Assembly (NCBI RefSeq): GCF_963974575.1
Contig: NZ_CAXBBQ010000001.1
Span: forward strand, 186,001-250,000
DNA length: 64,000 bases
Origin: Sphingosinicella sp963974575
GTDB taxonomy: Bacteria > Pseudomonadota > Alphaproteobacteria > Sphingomonadales > Sphingomonadaceae
Reading direction: 5' to 3'
Notes under the pieces: model-generated
What the model saw: only the letters and a program-made list of their open reading frames with translations
What the model was told of the DNA's origin: nothing
The model's database searches: none
Shown here: in pieces, positions 52,981 through 61,253 of the stretch
Numbering within the stretch: position 1 is the stretch's first letter
Layout of the letters: each line of letters begins with the position of its first letter
Position numbers and translations under genes: made by a program

Positions 52981-54467
52981 GACATCCCGCGGGGCGGGCT
53001 GGCCTCCTGTTCCTTGCCGGAATCGCGAGCAGCCTTGGGTTTGCGCCGTGGAATCTCTGGCCGCTGACGCTGATCGGGATCGCCTGGCTGATCCGGGAAA
53101 CCGCGACGACCGAGACGCTGCGTCAGGCGGCGAAGGCGGGATGGGTGTTCGGGTTCGGGCACTTCCTGCTGGGGACGCACTGGATCGCGCAGGCGTTTCA
53201 GTATCAGCAGGACATGCCCGCGTGGACGGGATGGATCGGCGTGGTGCTGCTGTCCGCCTACCTCGCGGTGTTCCCGGCGATAACGGTCGCGGTGGCGAGA
53301 CGGTTTGGCACGGGGCTGCCGCGGGTGCTGGGCTTCGCGGGGTGCTGGACGATCGCGGAGGCCTTGCGCGGTGTTCTCTTTTCCGGCTTCCCGTGGAATC
53401 CGCTCGGCGCGGTCGCGCTGCCGATGGCGGGGCTGGGGCAGGGTGCGGCGCTTATCGGCGGGCTCGGGCTTTCGGCTGTGATCCTGCTGGCGGCGGGCGG
53501 ACTCTCTCTCCTCCTTGAGCGGCAATGGCGCGCGGGCGCCGCGATCATCGGGCTGACGGCGGCGGCGGCGCTTGCCGGGCTGATCCCCCTGAGGACGCCC
53601 ACGCCGCTTACGACCACGCGCCTCAACATCGTGCAGGCCGACATCGGACAGGACGAGAAATGGTCCGAAGACGGCGTCGCGCGCGCGGCCGCCAAATATC
53701 TGAAGCTGTCGCCCGCACCGACACGCGCGGCGCGTCTGCTCATCTGGCCAGAAGCCGCGATCCCCGACCTGCTCGACGAAATGCCCGCGATGCGGCGGAG
53801 GCTCGGCGCGCATCTGGGCCCCAACGACCTAATGCTGCTCGGCGCGCTGAAAGCGATCCGCACGGACGACGGCACCGCGATCGCGGCGCGCAACAGCCTG
53901 TTCGTGCTCGACAGCGAAGGCGCCATCCTCGCGCGCTACGACAAGAAACGGCTGGTGCCATTCGGCGAGTTCCTGCCCGCGCGCACGCTGCTCAACGCGA
54001 TCGGGCTCGACCGGCTCGCGCCCGGCGCACTCGACTTCTGGCCCGGACCGGGGCCGCGTACGCTGCCGCTGCCAAGCGGCTTCCCGGCGGTCGGCCCACT
54101 GATCTGCTATGAAGTGATCTTCGACGGCCGCGTGACCGAGGCCGGATACCGCCCGGCGTGGCTGCTGAATGTTTCCAACGACGCCTGGTTCGCGGGCGCG
54201 GGCGCCGAAATGCACCTTGCGCAGGCGCGCCTGCGGAGCATCGAGGAGGGCCTACCGATGGCGCGCTCCACCCCCACCGGGATCAGCGCGGTGATCGACG
54301 CGAACGGCCGCGTGACGGCTTCGATGCCGCGCGGGCAGGCGGGCACGATCGACGCGCGGCTGCCGGAGGCGAACGCGCCGACGCTGTTCAGCCATGCGGG
54401 GCGCATCCTGCCGCTGCTGCTTGCCGCAATGCTGATGCTTTTGGGCTGGAGACTTGGAAAGCGCTGA
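52977..54467 (+). CDS. lnt: Apolipoprotein N-acyltransferase
   Basis: A 496-residue membrane enzyme that adds the third acyl chain to lipoproteins. About six N-terminal helices are followed by a nitrilase-like domain with the catalytic glutamate in LIWPEAAIPD, lysine in YDKKRLVPFGEFLP and cysteine in LICYEVIF. The start is GTG at 52977, with a four-base overlap (GTGA) with corC. Several lipoproteins in this window (mltA, ggt and others) are plausible substrates. Length is normal. Confidence 0.95.
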   Translation: MRHPAGRAGLLFLAGIASSLGFAPWNLWPLTLIGIAWLIRETATTETLRQAAKAGWVFGFGHFLLGTHWIAQAFQYQQDMPAWTGWIGVVLLSAYLAVFPAITVAVARRFGTGLPRVLGFAGCWTIAEALRGVLFSGFPWNPLGAVALPMAGLGQGAALIGGLGLSAVILLAAGGLSLLLERQWRAGAAIIGLTAAAALAGLIPLRTPTPLTTTRLNIVQADIGQDEKWSEDGVARAAAKYLKLSPAPTRAARLLIWPEAAIPDLLDEMPAMRRRLGAHLGPNDLMLLGALKAIRTDDGTAIAARNSLFVLDSEGAILARYDKKRLVPFGEFLPARTLLNAIGLDRLAPGALDFWPGPGPRTLPLPSGFPAVGPLICYEVIFDGRVTEAGYRPAWLLNVSNDAWFAGAGAEMHLAQARLRSIEEGLPMARSTPTGISAVIDANGRVTASMPRGQAGTIDARLPEANAPTLFSHAGRILPLLLAAMLMLLGWRLGKR

Positions 54468-54493
54468 CAGCTTGCACGCCGGAACGGATGCAA

Positions 54494-54514
54494 ATACACC
54501 CGCTATGGTTGTAT
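54494..54514. promoter_or_regulatory. Inverted repeat upstream of the XRE gene
   Basis: ATACA (54494-54498) and TGTAT (54510-54514) are separated by 11 bases, 16 bases before the XRE start. It could be the operator for this regulator on its own gene and metK. Short arms make it a weak claim. Confidence 0.35.
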
Positions 54515-54530
54515 CTCACCCGCCGGAGCC

Positions 54531-54923
54531 ATGTCGAACGAGACCGTCCACCCTGTCGACCTTCACGTGGGCAAACGCCTGCGCGAAAGCCGCACGGCGT
54601 GCGGGGTGACGCAGGCCGAACTCGGCGCGGACCTCGGCATCAGCGCGCAGCAGGTGCAGAAATACGAAAACGGCAGCAACCGCATCAGCGCCAGCAAATT
54701 GTTCGAGATCGCCGGACGGCTCGGCACCGGCATCGACTGGTTCTTCGAGGGGCTGGCCGCACCGACGGCGCCGCGCCTTGCCGAGCCTGCCGCGCCCTTT
54801 GAGGCCGAACCGACGGCGCACGACCAGACACGCGCGCTCATCGCCGCGTTCAGGGCGCTGCCCGACGACACGGCACGCGCGGAGGCGCTGGAATACGTGC
54901 GAAATCGCGCCGAACAGACATAA
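54531..54923 (+). CDS. XRE family (Cro/C1-type) transcriptional regulator
   Basis: A 130-residue regulator. An N-terminal helix-turn-helix (GKRLRESRTACGVTQAELGADLGISAQQVQKYENGSNRISASKLFE, in part) is clear; the last 50 residues are a variable alanine-rich region. A gene of this kind is commonly found immediately before metK in alphaproteobacteria, so it may control methionine or SAM metabolism. It has an inverted repeat before it and ends 80 bases before metK. Confidence 0.88.
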   Translation: MSNETVHPVDLHVGKRLRESRTACGVTQAELGADLGISAQQVQKYENGSNRISASKLFEIAGRLGTGIDWFFEGLAAPTAPRLAEPAAPFEAEPTAHDQTRALIAAFRALPDDTARAEALEYVRNRAEQT

Positions 54924-55003
54924 ACGATTCTTTATGTCCGCTTGCGCAGGCCGCGCAGCGGCGCTAGAGCGGAACCGTCCAAGAGCTGTTTCAGGAAAGA
55001 TGC

Positions 55004-56221
55004 ATGGCGCGCAGCGACTATCTCTTCACGTCCGAATCGGTTTCGGAAGGGCACCCCGACAAGGTCGCCGACCAGATTTCAGACGCGATCGTCGACCTGT
55101 TCCTGTCGAAAGACCCCGAAGCGCGCATCGCCTGCGAAACGCTGACGACGACGCAGCTCGTCGTGCTGGCGGGCGAAATCCGCTGCAAGGGTGTGTACGA
55201 AAACGGCGCATGGGTGCCGGGCGCGCTCGACGAGATCGAGACGACTGTCCGCGAGACGGTGAAGCGCATCGGCTACGCGCAGGACGGCTTCCACTGGGAG
55301 CAATTCCGCTTCGAGAACCACCTGCACGGCCAATCCGCGCATATCGCGCAGGGCGTGGATGAGGCGGGCAACAAGGACGAGGGCGCGGGCGACCAGGGCA
55401 TCATGTTCGGCTACGCGACCGACGAGACGCCCGACCTGATGCCTGCGACGCTGGATTACAGCCACAAGATTCTTGCGCGGCTGGCGGCGGACCGCCACTC
55501 GGGCGCGGCGCCGTTTCTGGAGCCGGACAGCAAGAGCCAGGTGACGTTGCGCTACGCGGGCGGCGTGCCGGTGGAAGCGACCGCGCTCGTCGTTTCGACG
55601 CAGCACGCGCCGGGCTATTTCTGGCACGGCGGCGAGGGCGACCCGGAGAAGTTCAAGGTTCTGCACGACTATGTGATGGGCGTGTTCAAGGACGTGCTGC
55701 CGGACGGCTTCGTAACCGAAAAGACCGCGATCCACGTGAACCCAACGGGCCGCTTCGAGATCGGCGGACCGGACGGCGACGCGGGGCTCACGGGGCGCAA
55801 GATCATCGTGGACACCTACGGCGGCGCAAGCCCGCACGGCGGCGGCGCGTTCAGCGGCAAGGACCCGACGAAGGTCGACCGCTCGGCGGCGTACATCACG
55901 CGCTATCTGGCTAAGAACATCGTTGCGGCCGGGCTCGGCAAGCGCTGCACGATCCAGCTTTCCTACGCGATCGGCGTCGCCGAGCCGCTGTCGCTTTATG
56001 TCGACCTGCACGGCACGGGCACGGTGGACGAGGCGAAGCTGGAAGCGGTGATCCCGCAGCTCGTGCGCCTGACGCCCAAGGGCATCCGCGAGCACCTGGG
56101 CCTCAACAAGCCGATCTACAGCCGCACCGCCGCCTACGGGCATTTCGGGCGGAAGCCGGAGGGCGACTTCTTCCCGTGGGAGAAGACCGATCTGGTGGCG
56201 AAGCTGAAGGCTGCGATTTAG
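55004..56221 (+). CDS. metK: S-adenosylmethionine synthetase
   Basis: A 405-residue MetK making SAM from methionine and ATP. Marks are FTSESVSEGHPDKVADQISDAIVD, GAGDQGIMFGYA and GGGAFSGKDPTKVDRSAAY. It has the usual three-domain layout and a slightly extended length. The 80-base gap before it holds no recognisable SAM riboswitch. AGGAAAG precedes the ATG. SAM made here feeds the many methylases; the adenosine kinase at 27 kb would recycle adenosine from its product. Confidence 0.97.
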   Translation: MARSDYLFTSESVSEGHPDKVADQISDAIVDLFLSKDPEARIACETLTTTQLVVLAGEIRCKGVYENGAWVPGALDEIETTVRETVKRIGYAQDGFHWEQFRFENHLHGQSAHIAQGVDEAGNKDEGAGDQGIMFGYATDETPDLMPATLDYSHKILARLAADRHSGAAPFLEPDSKSQVTLRYAGGVPVEATALVVSTQHAPGYFWHGGEGDPEKFKVLHDYVMGVFKDVLPDGFVTEKTAIHVNPTGRFEIGGPDGDAGLTGRKIIVDTYGGASPHGGGAFSGKDPTKVDRSAAYITRYLAKNIVAAGLGKRCTIQLSYAIGVAEPLSLYVDLHGTGTVDEAKLEAVIPQLVRLTPKGIREHLGLNKPIYSRTAAYGHFGRKPEGDFFPWEKTDLVAKLKAAI

Positions 56222-56271
56222 GCCGCACGCGCCTCTTTGACGGAGGCCGCCGCTCCACGGCGAATTTCTTT

Positions 56272-56297
56272 GTAAGACATCCCGCATCGCTGCGACT
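56272..56297 (+). promoter_or_regulatory. Candidate ECF-type promoter before the sigma factor gene
   Basis: GTAAG (56272-56276) and CGAC (56293-56296) are 16 bases apart, about 33 bases before the sigma factor start. ECF sigma factors often autoregulate from -35 and -10 boxes of this shape. No other copy of this pair was found upstream of a gene in the window. Confidence 0.3.
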
Positions 56298-56329
56298 GTC
56301 CCTTCACGAGCCATGCGTGGAGTTTTTGG

Positions 56330-56866
56330 ATGAGCGGCCCAGTAGGCCAGGGCGAGCGGCAGGATGCGCTGTATGCGGACGCGGCAGCGGCGCATGGCGG
56401 CATGATTGCGCGGCTTTCGGCGGGCTATGAGGCGGATCCGGCGCTGCGCGAGGATCTGGAGCAGGAGATTCACCTGCAGCTCTGGCGGAGTTTCGCAAGC
56501 TTCGCGGGGCAGTGCAGCCTTTCCACATGGATTTACCGCATCGCGCACAACGTGGGCGCGCGGCATGTGCACCGCGCTGTGCGGGCGAAGCCCGGCGCCT
56601 TCGTGGACCTTGACGGCATCGACATCGCCGACGGCCGCGCAGGGCCGGAGGAACGCGCCGACACCGGGGCGACGCTTGAGAGACTCTATGCGCTGATCTG
56701 GCGGCTGCGACCCATCGACCGGCAGGTGCTGCTGCTTCACCTTGAAGAGGTGGACGCCGCCGCGAGCGCAGAGATCACCGGGCTGACACCGGGCGCAGTC
56801 GCCACGCGCATCCATCGCATCAAGGCGCTGCTCGCCCGCCAATTCGCGGAAGGGAATCGGCCGTGA
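56330..56866 (+). CDS. Sigma-70 family (ECF-like) RNA polymerase sigma factor
   Basis: A 178-residue sigma factor. Region 2 is at residues about 25-90 (LREDLEQEIHLQLWRSFASFAGQCSLSTWIYRIAHNVGARHV in part) and region 4 at about 115-172, with EEVDAAASAEITGLTPGAVATRIHRIKALL. There is no region 1 or 3, as in ECF factors. Its stop overlaps the following membrane-protein gene (GTGA). It may respond to an envelope signal passed by that protein; this is inferred from the arrangement. Confidence 0.88.
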   Translation: MSGPVGQGERQDALYADAAAAHGGMIARLSAGYEADPALREDLEQEIHLQLWRSFASFAGQCSLSTWIYRIAHNVGARHVHRAVRAKPGAFVDLDGIDIADGRAGPEERADTGATLERLYALIWRLRPIDRQVLLLHLEEVDAAASAEITGLTPGAVATRIHRIKALLARQFAEGNRP

Positions 56867-57450
56867 CCGACACGAACGACACAAACGCAATGGGCGCATT
56901 GTGGAAGGCGCAGGCCGTGCAGCCGCGCGTGCTGCCCGCAGACGAGATTCACCGGCGGCACGCCGCGCTCGAACGCCGCCTGGGTCGGCGGAACCTCATC
57001 GAGTATCTGACGGCCGCGATGATGATCGTTGCTGTTGTGGGCCTCGTTCTCCTCGACATACGGCTCGGCGCGTTCGGCACGGGTTCGATCGGCCTGATCC
57101 TGCTGGGGATCGGCGGCGGCGTTGTGGCGTGGCAGCTTCATCGGCGCACGGGTGGGCGGGCCGCGATCGACGGCGCGCGGCCGAGCATCGAAGCCTATCG
57201 CGACACCCTTCGGCGAGAACGCGACGCGCTTGCATCCGTCGCGCGCTGGTACATCGGACCGATGGTGCCCGGCATGGCGACGATCTACCTGAGCGCGTTC
57301 CTGAAGGTGCCGCCAGGCGGGCGCCCGCTCGTGATCGCCCTTGCCGCAGCGACGGCGACCGCAATGATCTGGGTCATTCGCCTGAACCGGCGCGGCGCTG
57401 AGGCGATGACCGCCGAACTCGAAAGCCACGACCGTTTTTCGAACCTGTGA
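56863..57450 (+). CDS. Membrane protein coupled to sigma factor, possible anti-sigma or signal protein
   Basis: A 195-residue protein with a cytoplasmic N-terminus of about 45 residues (containing QAVQPRVLPADEIHRRHAALERRLGR) and four hydrophobic segments. It begins with GTG overlapping the sigma factor stop. Position and topology fit an anti-sigma factor, but I see no ASD/ZAS motif (HxxxCxxC) and do not recognise a family. The N-terminal region is long enough to bind a sigma factor. A peptidase gene follows after 12 bases. Confidence 0.55.
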   Translation: MTDTNDTNAMGALWKAQAVQPRVLPADEIHRRHAALERRLGRRNLIEYLTAAMMIVAVVGLVLLDIRLGAFGTGSIGLILLGIGGGVVAWQLHRRTGGRAAIDGARPSIEAYRDTLRRERDALASVARWYIGPMVPGMATIYLSAFLKVPPGGRPLVIALAAATATAMIWVIRLNRRGAEAMTAELESHDRFSNL

Positions 57451-57462
57451 AGGAGTCCTGTT

Positions 57463-58449
57463 TTGCACGCAATGATCGCCGCACTGCTCGCCATGGCCGC
57501 AGCAGGCACTGCCCAGCCCCAATCCGCCACCGAGCGGGGGCGCGCGCTTTCGGATTGGTCATCGCCCGAGAGCGTGGCCGCGCTTGCGGCGACGGCATCC
57601 CCCGAACTGAAGGCGCGGATCGATGCCGGCGGCGGGCCTGCGGCCTTTTCCGCCGCCGTCGCAGGGCAGATGGGCAAGCAGACGCAGGTATTCGACGAGG
57701 TGGAAATGGCCATCAACGGGCTGACGTTCTACCAGCGGCTTGCCGCCTATGAGCGCGCACCCGCCGCGATGAGCATGGTGGTGTGGGACGAGAACGGCAC
57801 TGTGGTCGCCGCGACCGTGCAGCCCTCCGCACCGCCGCCCGCAGCGCTCTCCGCGGGGGCAGGCGTGGCCGTGCGGCCGCCCTTTGCGCCGCCGCGCCAG
57901 GGCGAATGGTTCACCTTCTGGGGCGGACGCAACCTTGCGCGCAACTACCACATGGTCGCCCCCGCGCAGACCTATGCGTTCGACCTGCTGGTGGTGAAGG
58001 ACGGCAAGAGCTTCTCCGGCCCGGCGAACGAACACGCGTCCTATTACTGCTGGGATGAGCCGGTGCTCGCGGCGGCGGAAGGCGTCGTTACAGAGGCGGT
58101 GGATGGGCTACCCGACATGCCGATCGGCGACATCAGCGCCAAGCAGGCCGCAGGCAACCACGTAATCGTCCGCGTGGGGCCGGAGCAACACGCGCTCGTT
58201 GCGCATCTGCAGAACGGCACGGTGAAGGTGAAGGCGGGCGACACCGTGAAGGCGGGGCAGCCGCTCGGCCTGTGCGGCAACAGCGGGCGCACATCGGAAC
58301 CGCACATCCATTTCCACCTGCAGACGGGCGCGACGTTCGCCGACGGCGGCACGGGCCTGCCCGCGAACTTCCATGACATGCTGGTGGACGGCCGGCCGGT
58401 GCGCGATGGCGAACCGGTGCGCGGGCAAAGCATCGCGGTGACGGAATAG
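57463..58449 (+). CDS. M23 family metallopeptidase (exported)
   Basis: A 328-residue protein with a signal peptide (MHAMIAALLAMAAAGTAQ), an N-terminal domain of about 100 residues of no known family and a C-terminal peptidase M23 domain. That domain has EHASYYCWDEPVLAAAEG, GNHVIVRVG and GNSGRTSEPHIHFHLQTG, whose HxH is a zinc ligand. It probably hydrolyses peptidoglycan cross-links or stem peptides. Translation starts at TTG 57463, with AAGGAG seven bases upstream; the ATG three codons later is too far. It is the third gene of the sigma cassette. Confidence 0.85.
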   Translation: MHAMIAALLAMAAAGTAQPQSATERGRALSDWSSPESVAALAATASPELKARIDAGGGPAAFSAAVAGQMGKQTQVFDEVEMAINGLTFYQRLAAYERAPAAMSMVVWDENGTVVAATVQPSAPPPAALSAGAGVAVRPPFAPPRQGEWFTFWGGRNLARNYHMVAPAQTYAFDLLVVKDGKSFSGPANEHASYYCWDEPVLAAAEGVVTEAVDGLPDMPIGDISAKQAAGNHVIVRVGPEQHALVAHLQNGTVKVKAGDTVKAGQPLGLCGNSGRTSEPHIHFHLQTGATFADGGTGLPANFHDMLVDGRPVRDGEPVRGQSIAVTE

Positions 58450-58451
58450 GC

Positions 58452-58736
58452 CTAAAGCGCGTCGATCGCCTTCGCCATTTCGATGTCGCGCATCGAAAGC
58501 CCGCCTGCGTCGTGCGTGGTGAGCAGGATATCGACGCGGTTCCAGACGTTCGACCATTCGGGGTGGTGGTCCGCCTTTTCGGCGAGCAGTGCCACGCGGC
58601 TCATGAAGCCGAACGCTTCGGAGAAATCCTTGAAGCGGAAGCTGCGGGTGATGCCGTCTCGCGCCGCATCCAGAGTCCACGCGGGAAGATCGGGGAGCAG
58701 CGCCGTACGTTCGGCTTGGGAAAGTTTCTTCGCCAT
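58452..58736 (-). CDS. phhB: 4a-hydroxytetrahydrobiopterin dehydratase
   Basis: A 94-residue pterin-4a-carbinolamine dehydratase with the catalytic histidines in EKADHHPEWSNVWNRVDILLTTHDAGGLS. It recycles the pterin cofactor, mainly of phenylalanine hydroxylase; no phhA gene is in the window. It converges with the M23 gene, two bases between the stops. Length is normal. Confidence 0.93.
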   Translation of the reverse strand: MAKKLSQAERTALLPDLPAWTLDAARDGITRSFRFKDFSEAFGFMSRVALLAEKADHHPEWSNVWNRVDILLTTHDAGGLSMRDIEMAKAIDAL

Positions 58737-58786
58737 CGCTGTCCTCCGGCTGGCGCGGCGGGGTATGCCACCCTATGTCTTGAGGC

Positions 58787-59185
58787 ATGAGCGTTCGTCA
58801 AACCTTCGCGCCTTCGCTGGATGACATCGAAGCCCTGGCGCGTACAGCCATCAAACGCCTTCCCGAGCTTTTTCAGGCACACCTTGGCGCGGTGGTGCTG
58901 CGCATCGAGGACTTCCCCGACGAGGAGGTGTGCCGCGACATGGGGCTGGAAAGCGAGTTCGACCTGCTCGGGCTCTATCAGGGCCATGCGGTGGGGCGCT
59001 CCGTGGATGTTTCGGGCGCGCTGCCCGACACGGTCTATCTCTACCGCCGTCCGATGCTCGACCTGTGGGCCGAGGGCGAGGAGAGCCTGGAGCATATCGT
59101 GACGCACGTGCTGGTGCACGAGGTGGGGCACCACTTCGGGCTTTCCGACGACGACATGCACCGAATCGAGGATTCAGCGCTTTAG
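58787..59185 (+). CDS. Zincin-like metallopeptidase family protein (MMP37/DUF1025 type)
   Basis: A 132-residue protein with the zinc motif HEVGHHFGLSDDDMHRIE near the C-terminus, which is HExxH followed by a distal acidic residue. The N-terminus has RLPELFQAHLGAVVLRIEDFP. It belongs to a family of small predicted zinc peptidases with no proven substrate. It converges with the sirtuin gene, overlapping it by 12 bases. Confidence 0.83.
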   Translation: MSVRQTFAPSLDDIEALARTAIKRLPELFQAHLGAVVLRIEDFPDEEVCRDMGLESEFDLLGLYQGHAVGRSVDVSGALPDTVYLYRRPMLDLWAEGEESLEHIVTHVLVHEVGHHFGLSDDDMHRIEDSAL

Positions 59186-59884
59186 GAGTTCGTCCACCCA
59201 CGCGGGCACGAGTTCGCCCGCGCGGCCGTGGCGAGCTTCATCGAAGAAGTGCGTGCCTTCGGACGGATCGAGATTGATTTCGAGGGTATGCGCGCCGGCG
59301 TAGCGGGCGCCCTGCACGAAGCCTGCCGCCGGATACACCGCACCCGAAGTGCCGATCGAAACGAAGAGGTCGCATGTGGCGAGCGCCGCTTCGATCCGGT
59401 CCATGTGATAGGGCATCTCGCCAAACCAGACGATATCGGGCCTCAGGCGCCCGTGCGCGGCGCAGCGGGTGCAGGGCGGACCGTCCGACAGGGTTTCGGG
59501 TGCTTCCTGCCGTTCGCCGCAGGCTAGGCAGAGCGCGCTTTTCAGCTCGCCGTGCATGTGCACCATGCGTTTCGCGCCCGCGCGCTCGTGGAGGTCGTCG
59601 ACATTCTGCGTGACGATGAGGAGATCACCCGGCCACTGCGCATCGAGCCGGGCAAGCGCCGCGTGCGCGGGATTGGGGGCGACGCGGGCGAGCGCGGCAC
59701 GGCGGGCATCGTAGAACGCCTGCACCAGCACCGGATCGCGGCGAAACGCCTGCGGCGTCGCCACGTCCTCTACGCGGTGGCCTTCCCACAGGCCATCCGG
59801 CCCGCGGAAGGTCGGCACACCGCTTTCCGCCGAAATGCCCGCGCCCGTGAGCACGACGATGCTTTGAAACCCCGCTGCCCGCAT
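59174..59884 (-). CDS. cobB: NAD-dependent protein deacylase (sirtuin)
   Basis: About 236 residues. The sirtuin marks are VVLTGAGISAESGVPTFRGPDG, TQNVDDLHERAG with the catalytic histidine in MVHMHGELKS, and a zinc site in ALCLACGERQ and PPCTRCAAHG. It removes acetyl or longer acyl groups from lysines. I chose ATG at 59884 (MRAAGFQSIVVLTGAG); a GTG four codons upstream is also possible. Its 3' end overlaps the zincin gene. Confidence 0.92.
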   Translation of the reverse strand: MRAAGFQSIVVLTGAGISAESGVPTFRGPDGLWEGHRVEDVATPQAFRRDPVLVQAFYDARRAALARVAPNPAHAALARLDAQWPGDLLIVTQNVDDLHERAGAKRMVHMHGELKSALCLACGERQEAPETLSDGPPCTRCAAHGRLRPDIVWFGEMPYHMDRIEAALATCDLFVSIGTSGAVYPAAGFVQGARYAGAHTLEINLDPSEGTHFFDEARHGRAGELVPAWVDELLKR

Positions 59885-59954
59885 GATCTTGCGCACCGCT
59901 CCCCGATTGGCCAGAGATACGCCTTCGCATCAGCGTTCAAGGGGTTCAAGGTTT

Positions 59955-60755
59955 ATGGCGAAGCGCGGCGGCACGGCACGGATCGGCGTTCTCGGTGCGG
60001 GCGGACGCATGGGGCAGAGCATCATCGAACAGGTGCTCGCCACGAAAGACGCCGTGCTGGCGGGCGCCGCGGAGAAGCCGGGGCACCCCGCGATGGGCCG
60101 CAGCATCGCGCCGAGCCTCGTCATCGGCGCGAACACGCTCGCGCTCGCGCACTGCGCCGACGTGCTCGTCGATTTCACGATACCGGACGCACTGGAGGAG
60201 AACCTCACCGCGGCGTGCGATGCCGCCTGCGCGATCGTGATCGGCACGACGGGCCTGACACCCAAGCACCACAAGCTCATCGACGAAGCGGCGAAGACGA
60301 TTGCCGTGTTGCAGACCGCGAACACCAGCCTTGGCGTCACCATGCTCGCCGCGCTGGTGAAGGAGGCCGCAAGCCGCCTCGGCGACGATTGGGACATCGA
60401 GATCGCCGAGATGCACCACCGCCACAAGGTTGACGCGCCCTCCGGCACCGCGCTGATGCTGGGCGAGGCCGCCGCCGCCGGGCGCGGGGTCAAGTTGGCG
60501 AACGCTGCCGTGAAGGGCCGCGCGGGCGCTGACGCGGCGCGCAAGGTGGGCGAGATCGGCTTTGCCGCGCTGCGCGGCGGATCGGTGGCGGGCGACCACA
60601 TGGTGATCCTGGCGGCGGACGGCGAGCGCATCGAACTCGGCCACCGCGCCGAATCGCGCGAGATCTTCGCACGCGGCGCCGTGCGCGCGGCGCTGTGGCT
60701 CGCGGGGAAGCCCGCAGGACGCTACACGATGAACGCGGTGCTCGGGCTCGGCTAG
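59955..60755 (+). CDS. dapB: 4-hydroxy-tetrahydrodipicolinate reductase
   Basis: A 266-residue DapB with the NAD(P)-binding IGVLGAGGRMGQSI, the DFTIPDALEENL segment, and the catalytic EIAEMHHRHKVDAPSGTAL. It performs the second committed step to diaminopimelate and lysine. I chose ATG at 59955, since the longer reading adds 24 unlike residues. The stop abuts that of the convergent DUF2244 gene with no gap. Confidence 0.96.
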   Translation: MAKRGGTARIGVLGAGGRMGQSIIEQVLATKDAVLAGAAEKPGHPAMGRSIAPSLVIGANTLALAHCADVLVDFTIPDALEENLTAACDAACAIVIGTTGLTPKHHKLIDEAAKTIAVLQTANTSLGVTMLAALVKEAASRLGDDWDIEIAEMHHRHKVDAPSGTALMLGEAAAAGRGVKLANAAVKGRAGADAARKVGEIGFAALRGGSVAGDHMVILAADGERIELGHRAESREIFARGAVRAALWLAGKPAGRYTMNAVLGLG

Positions 60756-61205
60756 CTACCGCCCCGGAAGCGCGCGTTTCAGCATGGCATAGACCTCCTG
60801 CCGCTCGCGCGGGGTGAGGAAGCGGCCGATGAGCAGGCGACGCCCGCGCTCACCGAGCCACAGGCGGTTTTCGGGCGGGCTCAGCGCCTCCAGTTCGACG
60901 CGGGTGAACAGCGGCTCCAGCCGGAACTCGCGCGCGCTGCCGTCTGCCGCGACGCGACTGTAGAGAAGGCCCGAGGCATCGAGCCGCAGCCGCTCATAAG
61001 CGCGGGAGGCGCGCGCCGCCGCGCGGAATGCCCAGACGAGCAGCGCAAGGTCAGCAACCACGAACGGCAGGATCGGCCACGCGCCGAGCATGATAAAACG
61101 CACCGAGGCGAGCAGCATGACGAGCGCCGTGCCGCCGACGATCCAGAGCGCCGGGCGCGCGCCGAGCGGCGGCGGAGGCATCAGCTTCAGGTCGAGCGTC
61201 GTCAT
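60756..61205 (-). CDS. DUF2244 membrane protein
   Basis: A 149-residue protein with two membrane helices (PALWIVGGTALVMLLASVRF and LPFVVADLALLVWAFRAA) and a cytoplasmic C-terminal half containing REFRLEPLF and a terminal RERQEVYAMLKRAL. It matches DUF2244, often found beside nth in alphaproteobacteria. The function is not established. The stop touches that of dapB; the start is 48 bases from the divergent nth. Confidence 0.75.
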   Translation of the reverse strand: MTTLDLKLMPPPPLGARPALWIVGGTALVMLLASVRFIMLGAWPILPFVVADLALLVWAFRAAARASRAYERLRLDASGLLYSRVAADGSAREFRLEPLFTRVELEALSPPENRLWLGERGRRLLIGRFLTPRERQEVYAMLKRALPGR

Positions 61206-61253
61206 GGGTCTCTACTCTACCAATGCGCGCGCGGGTGCGGTAGGCGGGGAGAC

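Noticed and set aside
54924..55003. SAM riboswitch before metK
   Set aside because: The 80-base gap shows none of the conserved bases of the SAM-II or SAM/SAH types that I can recall, and no stable hairpin.
55079..56899. 606-codon minus-strand frame opposite metK and the sigma factor
   Set aside because: metK on the other strand is certain; this frame is open only because of high GC and has no recognisable domain.
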